A DNA stretch of 64,000 bases from Pomphorhynchus laevis (taxonomy: Eukaryota > Acanthocephala > Palaeacanthocephala > Echinorhynchida > Pomphorhynchidae), in contig WNNJ02000964.1 in assembly GCA_012934845.2 (NCBI GenBank), forward strand, positions 1-64,000, in the 5' to 3' direction. The notes beneath the pieces are model-generated. The model was not told the DNA's origin, searched no databases, and saw nothing but the letters and a program-made list of their open reading frames with translations. Position 1 is the first letter of the stretch. Every line of letters begins with the position of its first letter. Made by a program: the position numbers and the translations under genes. Below, in pieces: positions 9,120 through 19,793 of the stretch.

Positions 9120-9818
9120 TCAGTTGTTATCAGGGTGTTCAATACTCCAATTAATATTATTATCTTTAGAATTTAGGACTTCAAAAATAAAATCGTCTGG
9201 AGGTAAATCAGAATCAAATGCCATAAATGCATCATCCACGTAAAGCACGTAAAATCTTAGGGTGGGTAAGCGTTGGTAAATGTCACCCTCCCAATTTCTT
9301 AAATAAATCTCAGCTAACGCCGATACTAATAGAGATCCCATTGCGACACGGTTAGATTGGACATACATATTTTTGTTGAACATCAAATGGTTTTTGTTAA
9401 TGCAGAACGAGATGAGTTCAAACCATTCAGAAAAATCGAGTGTCCAGTTATGTTCCTTATCAGTCAGTAAATTACTCGCGAGTGTTATAGCATCAACCAG
9501 GGATACATTAGTAAATAGTGATATTACATCTACGGTAATTAGGTGATAATCGTGATTCAGATTCTTAACTCGAGTCGCAAAATCAGGTCCGTCTTTAATG
9601 GATGCTTCAGTCATACCCATGTGCAGCTGTAGTTTTTTATTAATGAATTTTGCTAGTTTATGACTAAAGCTGTTGTACGTGGCGATAACTGGTTGTACGG
9701 AACGAACAGATTTATGTATTTTATGAAGCAAATACATGAATGAATGTATAGCATTACTAGATCTAATGAGTCTATAGCCCGAAAGAGGTATTTTTTCGGC
9801 TTTGTATAAGTTAAGCAT
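9120..9818 (-). pseudogene. Penelope-like reverse transcriptase domain
   Basis: A 232-codon frame with Penelope RT signatures: YLLHKIHKSVRSVQPVIA, LAKFINKKL, DVISLFTNV, MGSLLVSALAEIYL and the catalytic box FYVLYVDDAFMAF with both aspartates present. These RTs are closer to telomerase RT than to LINE RTs. The N-terminal part continues to the right of the frame and is cut by the inserted LINE; the C-terminal part continues leftward to the GIY-YIG domain with loss of frame. It would copy the element RNA at the cut target. Confidence 0.85.
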
Positions 9819-10019
9819 ATACTTGATAAATTTTATTTTATTGAATTAGTATGATCTATTGAAATAGGGGTAAATTGACCACCTTCCAGTACTTCTTTAC
9901 CGAATTTAATGTAATCATTGCGATCAAGCACCACCATTGCTTTTCCTTTGTCTGATCGGCATATAGCTAAATTATCGTTGTTGTGTAGTTCTTTTAAAGA
10001 ATTGATCACAGATCTGTCG

Positions 10020-10937
10020 ATATTAGGGGTGCCTCAAGGTTCAGTATTGGGTCCATTGTTATTTAGTGTCTACATCAACGATATCCCGGAATTTATTGAT
10101 TCTCGGATGCTTTTATATGCAGACGATTTGAAAATCTGGCGGGCAATTCGTTCACCCAATGATATAGTCAAACTGCAACGGGATATCGATGAAGTGGAAA
10201 ATTGGGCTCTGCTCAATAGGTTGATTGTAAATATATCAAAATGCAAACATTTACGTGTTCGTGGCAGAAATGCTCAATCTTTAGTTAATTATAGCTTTCA
10301 AAGCAGTGATATAGAACGAGTGAACAAATATAAGGACTTGGGAGTGTGGATAAACAGTGATTTGAGTACCGTCACACATACTGAACATGCTTGTTCAAAT
10401 GCGTTGAGGATAATCGGTCAACTTCGACGCACTTTCATTGCACTCAATCAATTTGCCCTACGTCCGCTAATCTTTGCTCATGTGTTGAGCCGTCTTCTAT
10501 ATGCTGCGCCGTGTGTGTATCCCCAAAATTCAAAAGAACACATTAGTTCAGAGAGGGTACTTCATAGAGCTACCAAGCTAGCACCGCAACTGAAATTTTT
10601 GTCGTACCCTGATCGATTAAAAGCACTTAGACTTGAGATTGTCACGTGGACCCGCCGGTACATCGATATGAGTATGGTCTGGCAAATTCTTAATGATTTG
10701 GATCATCCACTTCGAGATTGTCTTCATTTGCGCTCATCCAATATCCTCCGAGGCCATGGTTTAACCCTGCGACGTGAAAGGATAAGAAAATCACGAGCTG
10801 TCCAATTTGATCAGCGAGTTGTATCTCTGTGGAATAGGCTTGGAGAGTCAACAGTGTGCAGTAGCAATATCACCGAATTCAAAAAGAAATTACGGATGGA
10901 GGATGCCATGGGGAAAGGTGCTTTTCCGTATTTGTGA
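10020..10937 (+). pseudogene. LINE reverse transcriptase, C-terminal half
   Basis: The frame opens at 9918, but the first ~34 codons are antisense Penelope sequence; the real RT part begins at about 10020 with LGVPQGSVLGPLLFSVYIND. The catalytic box LLYADDLKIW is intact and is followed by the thumb region and a C-terminal block (RGHGLTLRR, then VSLWNRL) seen in CR1/RTEX-like and Jockey-like pols. About 305 codons stay open to the TGA at 10937 with no internal stop, so the insertion is fairly young, but the endonuclease and half of the RT are missing. It cannot move by itself. Confidence 0.75.
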
Positions 10938-11035
10938 TACTTTTATTATATTTTCTTTTTTTTCTGCAGTGAACCAGCCAATTAAGCCATGCTTTTATGT
11001 GCTGTTGAAACATTAATAATAATATTATAGACTGA
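10020..11035 (+). mobile_element. 5'-truncated LINE inserted in the Penelope-like element
   Basis: Plus-strand insertion that starts in the RT domain and ends near an AATAATAATATTATAG tail at about 11030. Penelope-like sequence resumes on both sides in the opposite strand. I could not find a clear target duplication. Confidence 0.7.
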
Positions 11036-11049
11036 ACGAGTTGACATAT

Positions 11050-11584
11050 TCATGTTATTAGCATAAGACTGGATGATCTTCTGGGAAACATTATTAGAGG
11101 GGAAAGATCAACATGAGATAGATCCTGAAGTATCTTCTCCACTCCAACATAAATGTCAACAACATCATATTTTATAAATAAAACAAAATTAGGGCCGAGT
11201 GACAATGCTGCTGTTTCTGATTCGCTCAGAGAATATGATGACCAATTATATACTACAGGTTTGGCGAAGTCAACCACTTGGTGAAAGCCTAGGACGTGCT
11301 GGTAAAGATTGAGTATGCCGTTTTAGGAGATTACAAATCTTGAACTGGTGATTTTTACGGATGACATATTCACGTTGAGTCAATCTGGATTGCAAATATA
11401 TGCGGTCAAGTTTAAAATGTGTTTTATTTCTAGACCATAAAGATGACGTGCCGTAGTGCCGTCGAAATATCGGATTTTTGTAATCAGATAAATATTTCTG
11501 TTTCCTCGTCTTCTTGTAATAAAATGAATTTGATGTGGAGTACAGTTGTGACGCTGAATCTGCTTTACTGTATGATATTATCAA
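11050..11584 (-). pseudogene. Penelope-like element N-terminal region
   Basis: Two abutting minus-strand frames (11584-11270 and 11277-11050). The second holds NWSSYSLSESETAALSLGPNF, matching the conserved Penelope N-terminal block of the type LSS-x-L-S-x-x-E-x-x-LSxGxNF. The first includes the terminal repeat and a basic region (KICNLLKRHTQ). It lies on the far side of the inserted LINE from the RT domain. Confidence 0.65.
11416..11523 (-). repeat. Penelope-like element terminal repeat, right
   Basis: Inverted partner of 8155-8254. It carries an extra copy of a short ACGGCAC motif relative to the left one. Confidence 0.75.
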
Positions 11585-11702
11585 TGATATGATCCTTTAT
11601 CAACATTTTACGAATTTACTAGTACTGACCGTTCTAAATCGATAAAACATCGATTTTAAAAAAGAATTGATAAAAAAATTAATAAAAAGTCTAAAAAATT
11701 TA

Positions 11703-11785
11703 GTGATGCACTTTTGGTTGGAGAGTATCGCTTCAGATATCGCGTCATATATCGCTGTAATACTCCTCAACCAAAAGTGCACCAC
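11703..11785. repeat. short palindromic MITE-like element
   Basis: 26-bp outer arms (GTGATGCACTTTTGGTTG... on the left, its complement CAACCAAAAGTGCACCAC on the right) with three mismatches, and a ~30-base centre rich in ATATCGC. Size and shape suit a very small MITE or a foldback; it could also fold as a precursor-like RNA. Confidence 0.55.
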
Positions 11786-12251
11786 ACCAAAATTGAGTAC
11801 ATCTGAATGACGTAGTCTAATTGATTAGTGTACGGCAAAGCCAGCATTCACGTTCAACAACAAAATATTCGAGCAGACTGACGGTGGTAGTGATAGGCTA
11901 TCCGCTTGATCTAGCATTTGCAGATTTATAATGACAGTATATTCTGTATTTGACAAAGACCCAGAAGCGTTTAATGTAAGAACGATGCCCAATAGAATGG
12001 ACAGTGACGTACGAAAATCTACAGTGGTATTAGCTTTTTTGATGTTCAAAGCTATAGACATGAACGCTCAATACACACGACGGTATATAGAAAACCTCTC
12101 ATAATGTGGGCACTACATGCTTGATCATCTCATAACCCCGCCCAACATAAAATATCTGCAGCAATATAAGTTGATTATTCTGCAACAATACATCTACCAA
12201 ACACGACGAGAGCGACATAATTCGGAAGTATTTATTATTAGCGACACAATT

Positions 12252-12288
12252 ATTACAGTTATGTACCAATTCGCTACATAACTGTAAT
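12252..12288. repeat. perfect 14-bp stem, 9-base loop
   Basis: ATTACAGTTATGTA pairs exactly with TACATAACTGTAAT. No neighbouring gene explains it. Confidence 0.6.
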
Positions 12289-12480
12289 TACTCAAAATGG
12301 ACAATTGAAAATTCGTATAAAAAAGAATATTGTTCTCGTTATACAATACCTACCACCTCGGACAACACGCCTAAACAGTACATTAGCTCTAGCTATATCA
12401 ACAAATTTCTCAGGTAGCTCGTGAATAAACTAGAGAACATGCTATAAATTTGAAGGCAGCTTAATGTTTATTATAAGAGA

Positions 12481-12636
12481 GGTGTCACTCTTGATGGGAT
12501 TTTCAAGCTCAAACCTCACAGACCAGACAGTAGCTTCGTGTATGCTATACCTTGTGCTAATTGTAATAGAACATATGTTGGTCAGACCAAGCAAGATCTT
12601 ACCAAGAGAATCTACCAACATAAGTATTGTTTAAAA
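12481..12636 (+). pseudogene. fragment of Penelope-type GIY-YIG domain
   Basis: Translation gives FVYAIPCANCNRTYVGQTKQ then KRIYQHKYCLKR, the same GIY-YIG pattern with internal CxxC as at 8412-8762 but from a different Penelope lineage. It is cut off after about 40 residues and runs in frame into LINE RT sequence at 12637. Confidence 0.7.
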
Positions 12637-13338
12637 CGAGACAAGGCTCTATATAGTGTTCTCATCTCCCTCGACCTCTCCTCCGCATTCGACATTGTCA
12701 ACCACTCCGTCCTCCTTTCTCGCCTTCGTTATGATTACGGCTTTTCTTCCTCCTCCGTAGCTTGGTTCATTCCCACGTTTATCTGCTCTTCTGCCTCTAC
12801 TACTACCAGGTTTGTCCGTCCACCACTACGTAATCGTTTTCCTTCGCGCGATCGATGCATTATCATATCTAATTTAAAGGTTTCCGAATCTGCTTCTCCT
12901 CAATGTCGCCTCGATGATGTATCTGCTTTCAGGTCTATCCTAGCAACCATTCTTCCTGATAATAATCCATCCCTCTTCAATAATATCGCTCCTGTATCTT
13001 TGATCCGTTTAAACGAATCCAGTAAATCCAATCATCTCAGTCCTCCACTCCTAAAAATCGTTTTCCGACATAGTTCACATGCATCCTTGGTATTTTCTCA
13101 ACGTTTTAAACTTCTTACCACTTCATCTACTTGCCGTATCTTTCCTGACCGCTTATCTTCTGATATTGCCCAGCTAAATTTAGCTCGCATTGAGAAACAT
13201 CGACGCGAAACAAACGGCGAGTCATCCTTATCTTTACGTAAAATCAACGGAAATTTTCACGTTGTGCACACAAGGCCAAAATTCGATGGCGTCCCATCTC
13301 TCCCCCTTGTATTATTCGCTAGTCGATCTCGCTCCTAA
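12538..13338 (+). pseudogene. chimeric open frame: GIY-YIG, RT piece and LINE ORF1
   Basis: One uninterrupted 266-codon frame made of three unrelated parts: the end of a Penelope GIY-YIG domain (to ~12636), an internal RT segment of the CR1/L2 LINE (RDKALYSVLISLDLSSAFD..., 12637-12770) and the conserved half of that family's ORF1 (FVRPPLRNRF onward, ~12771-13338). The RT segment precedes ORF1, the reverse of the order in the parent element, so this is not a simple truncation. ORF1 is intact at the place where the copy at 6601 has its frameshift. The frame opens with an ATG inside the GIY-YIG piece. A real fusion protein is unlikely but the frame is open. Confidence 0.65.
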
Positions 13339-13437
13339 GCATACTTTTCGTCTTAGTCTATTCAACACTCGCTGCATTCTTCATAAAGCTGATATGCTCC
13401 TTGATATCTTCGATCAATTATCTATCGATATTCTCTC
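13286..13437 (+). pseudogene. N-terminal piece of LINE ORF2 (CR1/L2 type)
   Basis: Starts at an ATG overlapping the ORF1 end, as in the full-length copy, and reads MASHLSPLYYSLVD then FRLSLFNTRCILHKADMLL, matching the start of the endonuclease domain at 6371. It stops matching after about 50 codons at 13437, where a different element begins in the same frame. Confidence 0.65.
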
Positions 13438-13982
13438 AATTATACGACACAACTTCCTTCGGGATCTAATTGCAAAAGAGCTAAAAGGGATTTGCGACCC
13501 CGTTTCTCTGGAACCTACACTGCAACCGCTTCCAGACGGAGTAACATTCGCAACAAATTCGACAGCCAGGGAACATAACGCTAGAGTAGATATTTCTTGC
13601 TATGGGTTGTTTAGTATTTCGGAGCGGTCCCTATTGGACATTTGCGTTTACAATCACCTTGCTTCGTCCTACTCAACATAAATGCCGCGAAATCACTTTC
13701 ACTACCACGAACAAAGGAAAACCAGAAAATACGGTGAACGTATATCACGATTTGAAAGAGCTTGTTTTTTTTCCTATAATTTTTGCAGCTAACGGTGGAG
13801 CTGGTGAAATAGCTTCAAAGGTGTTAGGACAAATATGCAGGCGTCAATCTATAAAATCTGCTCGGCCATACAACGAATGCATGCGTGATTTGAGGATCAA
13901 AACGGGACTAGCGCTAGCAAGAGCAGCATCATTACAAGTCCGCTGCACTCCGTTGAGTAATATGTCGAGACAATGTGCTTGA
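13438..13982 (+). pseudogene. C-terminal tail of a restriction-like-endonuclease RT element
   Basis: Translation shows RHNFLRDLIAKELKGICD, EPTLQPL and then an ARVDISCYGLF / LLDICVYNHLA pattern. I recall this layout (RHN-x-x-RD, an Asp-containing strand pair and a helical end) from the C-terminal nuclease region of some invertebrate non-LTR retrotransposons; the element at 19794-23862 has the related IRHDSLRD and AVDFAV. After about 13680 the match continues in another frame (FPIIFAANGGAGEIA, ARAASLQVRC), so a frameshift is present. There is no RT in front of it here, only LINE ORF2 start, so this is a broken end piece joined to foreign sequence. Confidence 0.55.
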
Positions 13983-14749
13983 CAGTGTAAGAATTTTAAA
14001 TGACTTTTCTAGTTTGTAGAACATTTTATTTCTTTAAAAAAAATATTATTAAAAAAGTTATATCAAGATATATACTTCCTTTATTATTAATATTAGTTTT
14101 ATTAAGAATGAGGCTATTTGGATAAATTTGATCGATTATAAAAATTATTAGAGTTAAATTTTAATGAAATATCAATTTTAACAATTTTTAAAAATTGTTA
14201 TCGTCAGTTAAATTTTTATGATTATAAGATTTTATACAATCCTTATTTATATAACGGTAGAATTTATTATTCTTATATAATTTATTAATTCATTATAATA
14301 TTATAATTTATTATATTGTATACGACAATTTGTAGTTCTAAACTTTATGACATTTGTGGAATATCTTTTAGATTAATTTACAATTGTGCATCTTGTCAAG
14401 AGATCAAGCTAGATACAGTTGTCTTTGCCTCATTGAACATAAACCTAACAAGGAATAAACTGTCCTCACACGAATACGAATTATGAAAGCAAATTCGAGA
14501 CTCGCGACGAAACACTGATTCAAGATCGGTGATTTCTTTTTATACAAAAAAAGTACTCAAGATGTGACCCAACCAAAGAGCAATAAAGGAGTTTAAAGAC
14601 AGAAAGATTCATTCTCTAGAAGCTATTTTTGATGCAATACAAGCTCGAACTGCCTTACTGCGAGCAAAGTCAGTATTCAAACGTGTTTTTAGTGTATTGT
14701 GTATTATTACACTCAAATTATTTTGTTACATAATAGTGTTATTTGAAAA
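13983..14749. other. AT-rich repeat and LINE 5' region
   Basis: 13990-14340 is AT-rich and resembles 31990-32110 (TTATACAAT...TTATATAACGGTAGAATTTATTATT). 14400-14749 is less AT-rich and precedes the ORF1 of LINE copy A; it may be that LINE's 5' UTR. A short coding-like run (LEAIFDAIQARTALLRA) around 14600-14670 is unexplained. Confidence 0.4.
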
Positions 14750-15975
14750 ATGTCGAAAAAAGTAAGTGCGGAGCTTCAAAAGAACTCTATGATGTGCAAT
14801 TCAACGAATTTTGTCGGAATTCCTGTTAAAGAAGGACTAGAACAAGCTTATCTAGATGGAATTCAACACAACACGAAGGTCAGTAACGTTTCTACTTTTT
14901 CTGGTAATGGGGAGATGCTTCCACCCATACCAAAACAAAAGAATCTTATAATTATTAAGCCTAAACTTCCGTTACAACGACATAATCTATTCGAAAAATT
15001 TCTAAAGAATTTTTGTGCAAATTATCCCTCGAGGATAATATTCAATAACGTGAAGTTTCTTCATTCCGAAATCAAAATCTCCTTTGCAACGGCGGACATG
15101 GCAAAGGAGTATACTGGGTTTTTCAGATCGTATTTGTCTAATTTTGGTGAACTTACTGAGAAACCTATCCTATCCACCTTGAAAGTAACGAACCTCCCCT
15201 GTTGGGTTGACGATGGAGACCTCGAAAATCTCTGCGCATCTTTTAAGGTCAGTAATTTTAGACTATTGAAAGGAAAGGACGGGGTACCTATCCCCGTCGG
15301 ATTTTGCTCCGCCCCTATAGATAGGGCAGAAACACTTGACAAGTCAAATTACAACCCGTTTATGGGTCTCAATCTCAGGTTTCAGTTAATTAAAAGTGAT
15401 GAATTCACTTTCCCCCACTGCAGTCGGTGTCACAAATGGGGGCATTGGTCCTCCAGCTGCAGTGGGACACCTACCTGTGGGGTATGCGGTTCCGCTAATT
15501 GCCCCGCCTTACTGTCCGACGTACGTTGTGTAGCCGCCCCGTCCTGTTCTAACTGCGGGGGTGCCATCCTGCCTGGGGCAGGAAATGTGGAATTTTCAAA
15601 GATTATAGGAATCGTTTCCAGAAGCCATCTAAGACTCCTGCCTCCTTTTCACAAGCATCCTCTCATCGGATGGATGATGCGGACATTATAAAACTCATCG
15701 ACGTGAAAAATGAAGTTTCATATAGAAAGCTACAGAATCTAATCCTGATGGCCCTGGGTTCGGTAGGGCCCAATCCCTCCGTACCGGCTTCTAAAGTATT
15801 ACCGGAATCAAAGAAGAGGGGGGCTTCGGCCCATACTGTCCCCTCACTCAAGATCGGTAAAATGCTGAGTGGCAAACAGCATAGGGGAAATGAAGATGCT
15901 GCCCAGGGGCAAGTACCGACCCCGGATGGGGCTAGTGGCAGGAAGGGTAACCTTCCTGCACCTAGCTCTGTCTAG
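14750..15975 (+). pseudogene. LINE ORF1 (gag-like, three zinc knuckles), frameshifted
   Basis: ATG at 14750. The N-terminal ~90 residues are variable, then KQKNLIIIKPKLPLQRH and a fold resembling a small RRM-like domain (residues ~60-200). Knuckles: CSRCHKWGHWSSSC, CGVCGSANC and CSNCGG at about residues 225-290, typical of gag-like proteins of I/R1/Jockey elements that bind the element RNA. The frame shifts at about 15570, just after CSNCGG, and the last ~100 residues (MDDADIIKLID to APSSV) run in another frame to 15975. Confidence 0.75.
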
Positions 15976-16008
15976 GTAGGCAATCCCCCTTCCAACTAAT
16001 CCATCACA

Positions 16009-18335
16009 ATGCAGAGTACTCGTGAGCCTTTTTCACTGAATGTCATTAAGTGGAACTCGGGAGGTGCTTCTGCCCTTAGACTTTTATCCGGTAGAGATGC
16101 AGATGTTATAGTCCTTCAGGAGACTCGGTCTATCCGTCTTCCCCAGGACATTACTCGATTTATCCCAAAGCATATCTGCTCCCACTACACTCCGTACATC
16201 ACCCCGCCTCACTCCTCTTCATCTCAAGGTCTTTTAATCCTAGTTAAATGCTCCTTAAGGTCTTCCCTCCTACTAAACTATTCTTGTCCAGCCCTGTCTT
16301 GTTTAGTTATTTCACTCTGTAAGAACGGTAAACGCCTCAGTCTAGCCAATGTCTACATCCGGCCAGGGGAGATTCACAAGAACCGCGACCTCCTGGATGG
16401 TATTATTGATAGCGGCTATGACATGATACTTGGAGACTTCAACGACAGAACTGGTCGTTGGATCAACGCATCACTTCGCAGAGCTAGGAACGGTTATCTT
16501 ATTCACAAACCACCGTCCCCCATCTTTCATTGCACATCAACAAATTTAATCCTCGACATTTTACTGCTTCACTCAAGGTGGTTGCTTAAACCTCTCTGTA
16601 CGGAGCAGTCGCGCCAACAATTGTCCACCTCTCATGACCTAATTCGTTGGAGAATTGATGAAGATACATTGCTTCGAAGGAGGTTTCACTTTGATCCGAT
16701 CAGAGTAGCCTTCTTCCAGGCGGCTATCCGACTCTTTCCCCGAATAGAAAATCAGAGTCCGACCGAATTTAATACCTACCTCTTTTCGCAAGCTACCGCG
16801 ATTCTATCGACTACCTATAAAGGTCGTATATACAATCCCACTCCGACGAAACTCAAGGTCCTAGCAAAATTACTGAACCTCCCTAATCTCTCTGCTTCCG
16901 CCAAACAGGCCCTCTCGAATGAATACTGGAGCACTAGATATAGGTTTCAGCTGAGTAGGGATAGGACGAGTATTGCTCGCCTTAATCCTTCACTCAATAA
17001 CCTCAACCAATCCCGCCTTGGTGTAACTCCAGGAGTAGTGATATATCTGTTACGGATATTCTTAACTCCTGGGGTCCACTCCCGGGCACCTCCAAATCCG
17101 TCGCTCCACTTTCTTCTCGGGTCTGTCAGCTTTTGACAGCTGATCAGAGAAGAGAGGTGGCCGTCACAATGCTTTTAGCCTCTCCATCCGATGTAGCAGG
17201 CATCAATATTAGTAAGCGTGTTTTTATTCCTAAGAAAAAATCCTGCTAATGTCCTAAAGACCTGTGTCCCATTTCGATTCAAAATTCCCTCGTGTCTATT
17301 TACGAAAAAGCGCTTGCGCGTAAAATCCGCGACCATTTAAGTAGGCGTAATTTGATCCCTCCAGGTTTTCATGGGTTCGTCAAAGGTCGCTCGGTCCATT
17401 CAGCAGTAGGTGAGGTGGAACAGTTTTGTCGGGAGAATAGCCATCGCCTAGTTGTGGCTATTTTCCTTGACTTTTCTGCTGCATTTGATCGTATCTCCAT
17501 TCCTTTTGTGATCTCTTCTCTACGGTCCCTCGGGTTGCCTGCGAGAATTGTGAACAGGGTGGAGATCCTGCTGTACACCAAGCGGTTTTATTATGAAGAC
17601 GACCCTGATGCGCGTCAGTTCTATCCTATTACGGGTGTGCCTCAAGGTTCACCTCTTTCTCCTATCTAATATCTTGCTGCCTCCATTAATCTATTTAAAA
17701 TATTTAAACGCGAACAACGTCTGGTGGTGTATGCTGATGACACCACAGCCCTGTTCTCTGGACACAGGTGCAAAGACGTAGCCTCTGACATCAGCCGCTT
17801 CGTTTTAAGATTAAAAGACCTTTTACCCATATCCAATCTTATTTTAAACTCCGCCAAATCGCAGGCGGTTGTCTTTCATGGCACCACCGCAACAAAGAAA
17901 AAACTTAAGAGATTAGCACTCTCTGCACTCTCTTCCATATTTGCCTTTGAACCACTCCCCACCTTCACAAGTCGAGTAAGATACCTGGGGTTCACCGTTA
18001 CGGTGAACTGGTCGGCGAAAGCTGACCTGGATAGACTTAAACGTATCCTGAAGAAAGCTAGGTGGGCTCTGAAACGGGCTCAGCATCTGTCATTGAAAGG
18101 GAAAACCCAGGTGCGCCTTTGGGGTACCTGGGCTATCTCTGGACTTGTCTTCTTCTCAAGAGGACGTCCCCCAGAGCAAAGGCTAAGGTTTCTTAAGCTC
18201 CTCGTCTCTCGTTTACCCAGCATAGTCCGCGCCTATTGGATTCTTCGGGGGGTGAAAGACCCCGGGTGGTTCAGTCGGAAGGCGGCGTGTTGGATCGGTT
18301 GGGGGGCTCAGATCCCCCTGGACCTGAGGCCATAG
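16009..18335 (+). pseudogene. LINE ORF2 (AP endonuclease and RT), deletion and stops
   Basis: ATG at 16009, 34 bases after ORF1. Endonuclease: LNVIKWNSGG, VLQETRS, LANVYIRPG, MILGDFNDRTGRW and SHDLIRW. Comparison with copy B shows a ~140-bp deletion at about 17005, between short similar blocks (CACTCAATAACC here, CACTCAATCACCG there), which also changes frame. RT resumes at about 17140 with FLDFSAAFDRIS, GVPQGSPLSPI and VVYADDTTALFSG. Two stops are evident: TAA near 17247 and TAA near 17669 where copy B has a Leu codon. Both catalytic Asp of YADD remain. Confidence 0.8.
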
Positions 18336-18454
18336 AAGAAGAAAAGAGTTAGAAGACTGAAGAGCTACTGACTTTCTATTGTTGTGTCTGATCTGGTTTA
18401 TTGCATGTTTCTTTTTCTCTTTTTTTGTGTAGTTAAGAAAGTCTTTATTTATTT

Positions 18455-19640
18455 ATTTATGAATATGCCGACAGTTTGTTCACTGCTAGTTGCGTAATTC
18501 AGCGTTTGGGATTTCTGTGGCATCACGTCTACGACTGCACCCTGTTCGCTTACTTGATCACTGCACTGCTTGCGAAATTGCTGGTAGTATGTCATCGAAT
18601 ACCATTTGCTTACTCTGCAAATCTTGAATATCGATAATAAACGAATCCAGAGCAATATGGTCTTTCCCGTCAACGTGATAAAAACTATACGATTGAATTG
18701 GGCTGGTTTTCTGAAATGGGGTTTGAATCAACAGACTCTTGGTGTTCGCTGGCTTATTCTGTTACCTATCTGATGAATGTTGTTGAATATCGGTCTCACT
18801 ATTTTTACAAAGCGAAATGCTTTGTTTAGACCGGTTATCATCGATCCGTTTCATTGATACCAGCTTGTCAATTGCGGCAAAATCGTTGTAGATATAGCTA
18901 TTAAACTCACGTCTCCGAAGTGGTTTCCCGATGCATTTGTCGGGTGGCGTCGCACCCGGCCTCCTCTTTTATCAATATTTTCTAATTGTCGTTGCTTAGT
19001 AGTCGTTATCTAATTTGTTGAGCTAGCATTAGCTTCCTTTAATCGTTGTTTTCGCTTTATTTTCTTAATAGTGATGTCCACGGAGTTATTTTCTTGTGAC
19101 AACCAATCAACGCACGTGTTTAAGTGTCCAGTATTTGATGCTTGATCGTCGATGTCAATGTGAAATCTGTCGCGCTGCATTTTAGGTGAATGAGTTAAGG
19201 CTGTATGCAATGATATGGGATTCGACATGCTGTTTAAGGGATCATTTGTTGATGATCTTACCGTTATCGACCCCCTTTGGAAGGTTAAAAGCTTTGTTGC
19301 GAATCTGATCAAGCAAATCGTTTTTAAATTTATTGCCTCTAGGCGGCAATTTGTTCTTCTCTTGTTTGCTAGTAGTTTCGTTTCCACTATCAAAATTTGA
19401 TCCTACTATTAGGTGGTAGAGTAAGTTCGTCAATATGTGAGCGGTCATGTATAAATAATGATCGTTTTGTCTGATCGGCGTTATTTAAACTGCTCTGGGT
19501 TGAGTTGATTGTCGTATAATTCATCGACAACTTACATGGTTCTTGTAACAAAAATTCATTGTTAAAAGTTATTTTTATAATTATAATGAAGAAAATTTAT
19601 AACTGTTCTAGCAAACTACAATAAAATAACATACAACTGA
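18455..19640 (-). pseudogene. decayed unidentified coding sequence
   Basis: Across about 1.1 kb the minus strand has successive protein-like runs in shifting frames, for example RRREFNSYIYNDFAAIDKL, PIQSYSFYHVDGKDHIALDS and GNKFKNDLLDQIRNKAFNLP. The composition (Asn, Ser, Lys and Asp rich, polar) looks like a gag- or ORF1-type protein or a nucleic-acid-binding host protein. I recognise no domain. It has several breaks and is certainly inactive. It sits between the 3' end of LINE copy A and the 5' end of the element at 19794, and belongs to neither as far as I can see. Confidence 0.4.
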
Positions 19641-19793
19641 TTACAACGTTTCAATCGTGGACGCGGCTGCTAATTAATAACTACTTACAATCAGAACTTG
19701 CAATCAACAATAATAATAATCACGAATCAACTACGAATCAGCTTCGAACCAACGGCTTACAATTAATTAATACAAAACCGAGCTTGGGATAAC

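Larger units (their letters stand above)
8155..11523 (-). mobile_element. Penelope-like element with inverted terminal repeats, interrupted by a LINE
   Basis: The minus strand carries, from right to left, a Penelope N-terminal region (11277-11050), a region with DKGKAMVVL near 9950, the RT (9818-9120) and a GIY-YIG endonuclease (8762-8412). This order is diagnostic of Penelope-like elements. The ends are inverted repeats of about 100 bp (8155-8254 and 11416-11523) sharing ATTACAAGAAG and ATAAAACACATT blocks. A truncated LINE of another family is inserted on the plus strand at about 10020-11035. The coding region is broken in several places, so this copy is inactive. Confidence 0.8.
11585..12480. 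other. non-coding stretch with two inverted repeats
   Basis: Holds a small palindromic element (11703-11785), a hairpin (12252-12288) and a weak 78-codon minus-strand frame (12061-11825) with a hydrophobic N-terminal stretch (LLGIVLTLNASGS) that could be a signal peptide but has no recognised family. The remainder shows nothing. Confidence 0.4.
14750..18460 (+). mobile_element. APE-type LINE, copy A (I/Jockey-like, two ORFs)
   Basis: A nearly full-length plus-strand LINE: gag-like ORF1 with CCHC knuckles (14750-15975), ORF2 with AP endonuclease and RT (16009-18335) and a 3' UTR ending near TTAAGAAAGTCTTTATTTATT. Relatives: copies B (36539) and C (51404), and degraded minus-strand copies D and E near 61001-63787. 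Copy A lost about 140 bp between endonuclease and RT and carries further stops, so it is dead. Clade placement is by motif only. Confidence 0.8.

Noticed and set aside
11825-12061. 78-codon minus-strand frame with a signal-peptide-like start
   Set aside because: Too short and without any family; kept only as a remark in the spacer entry.
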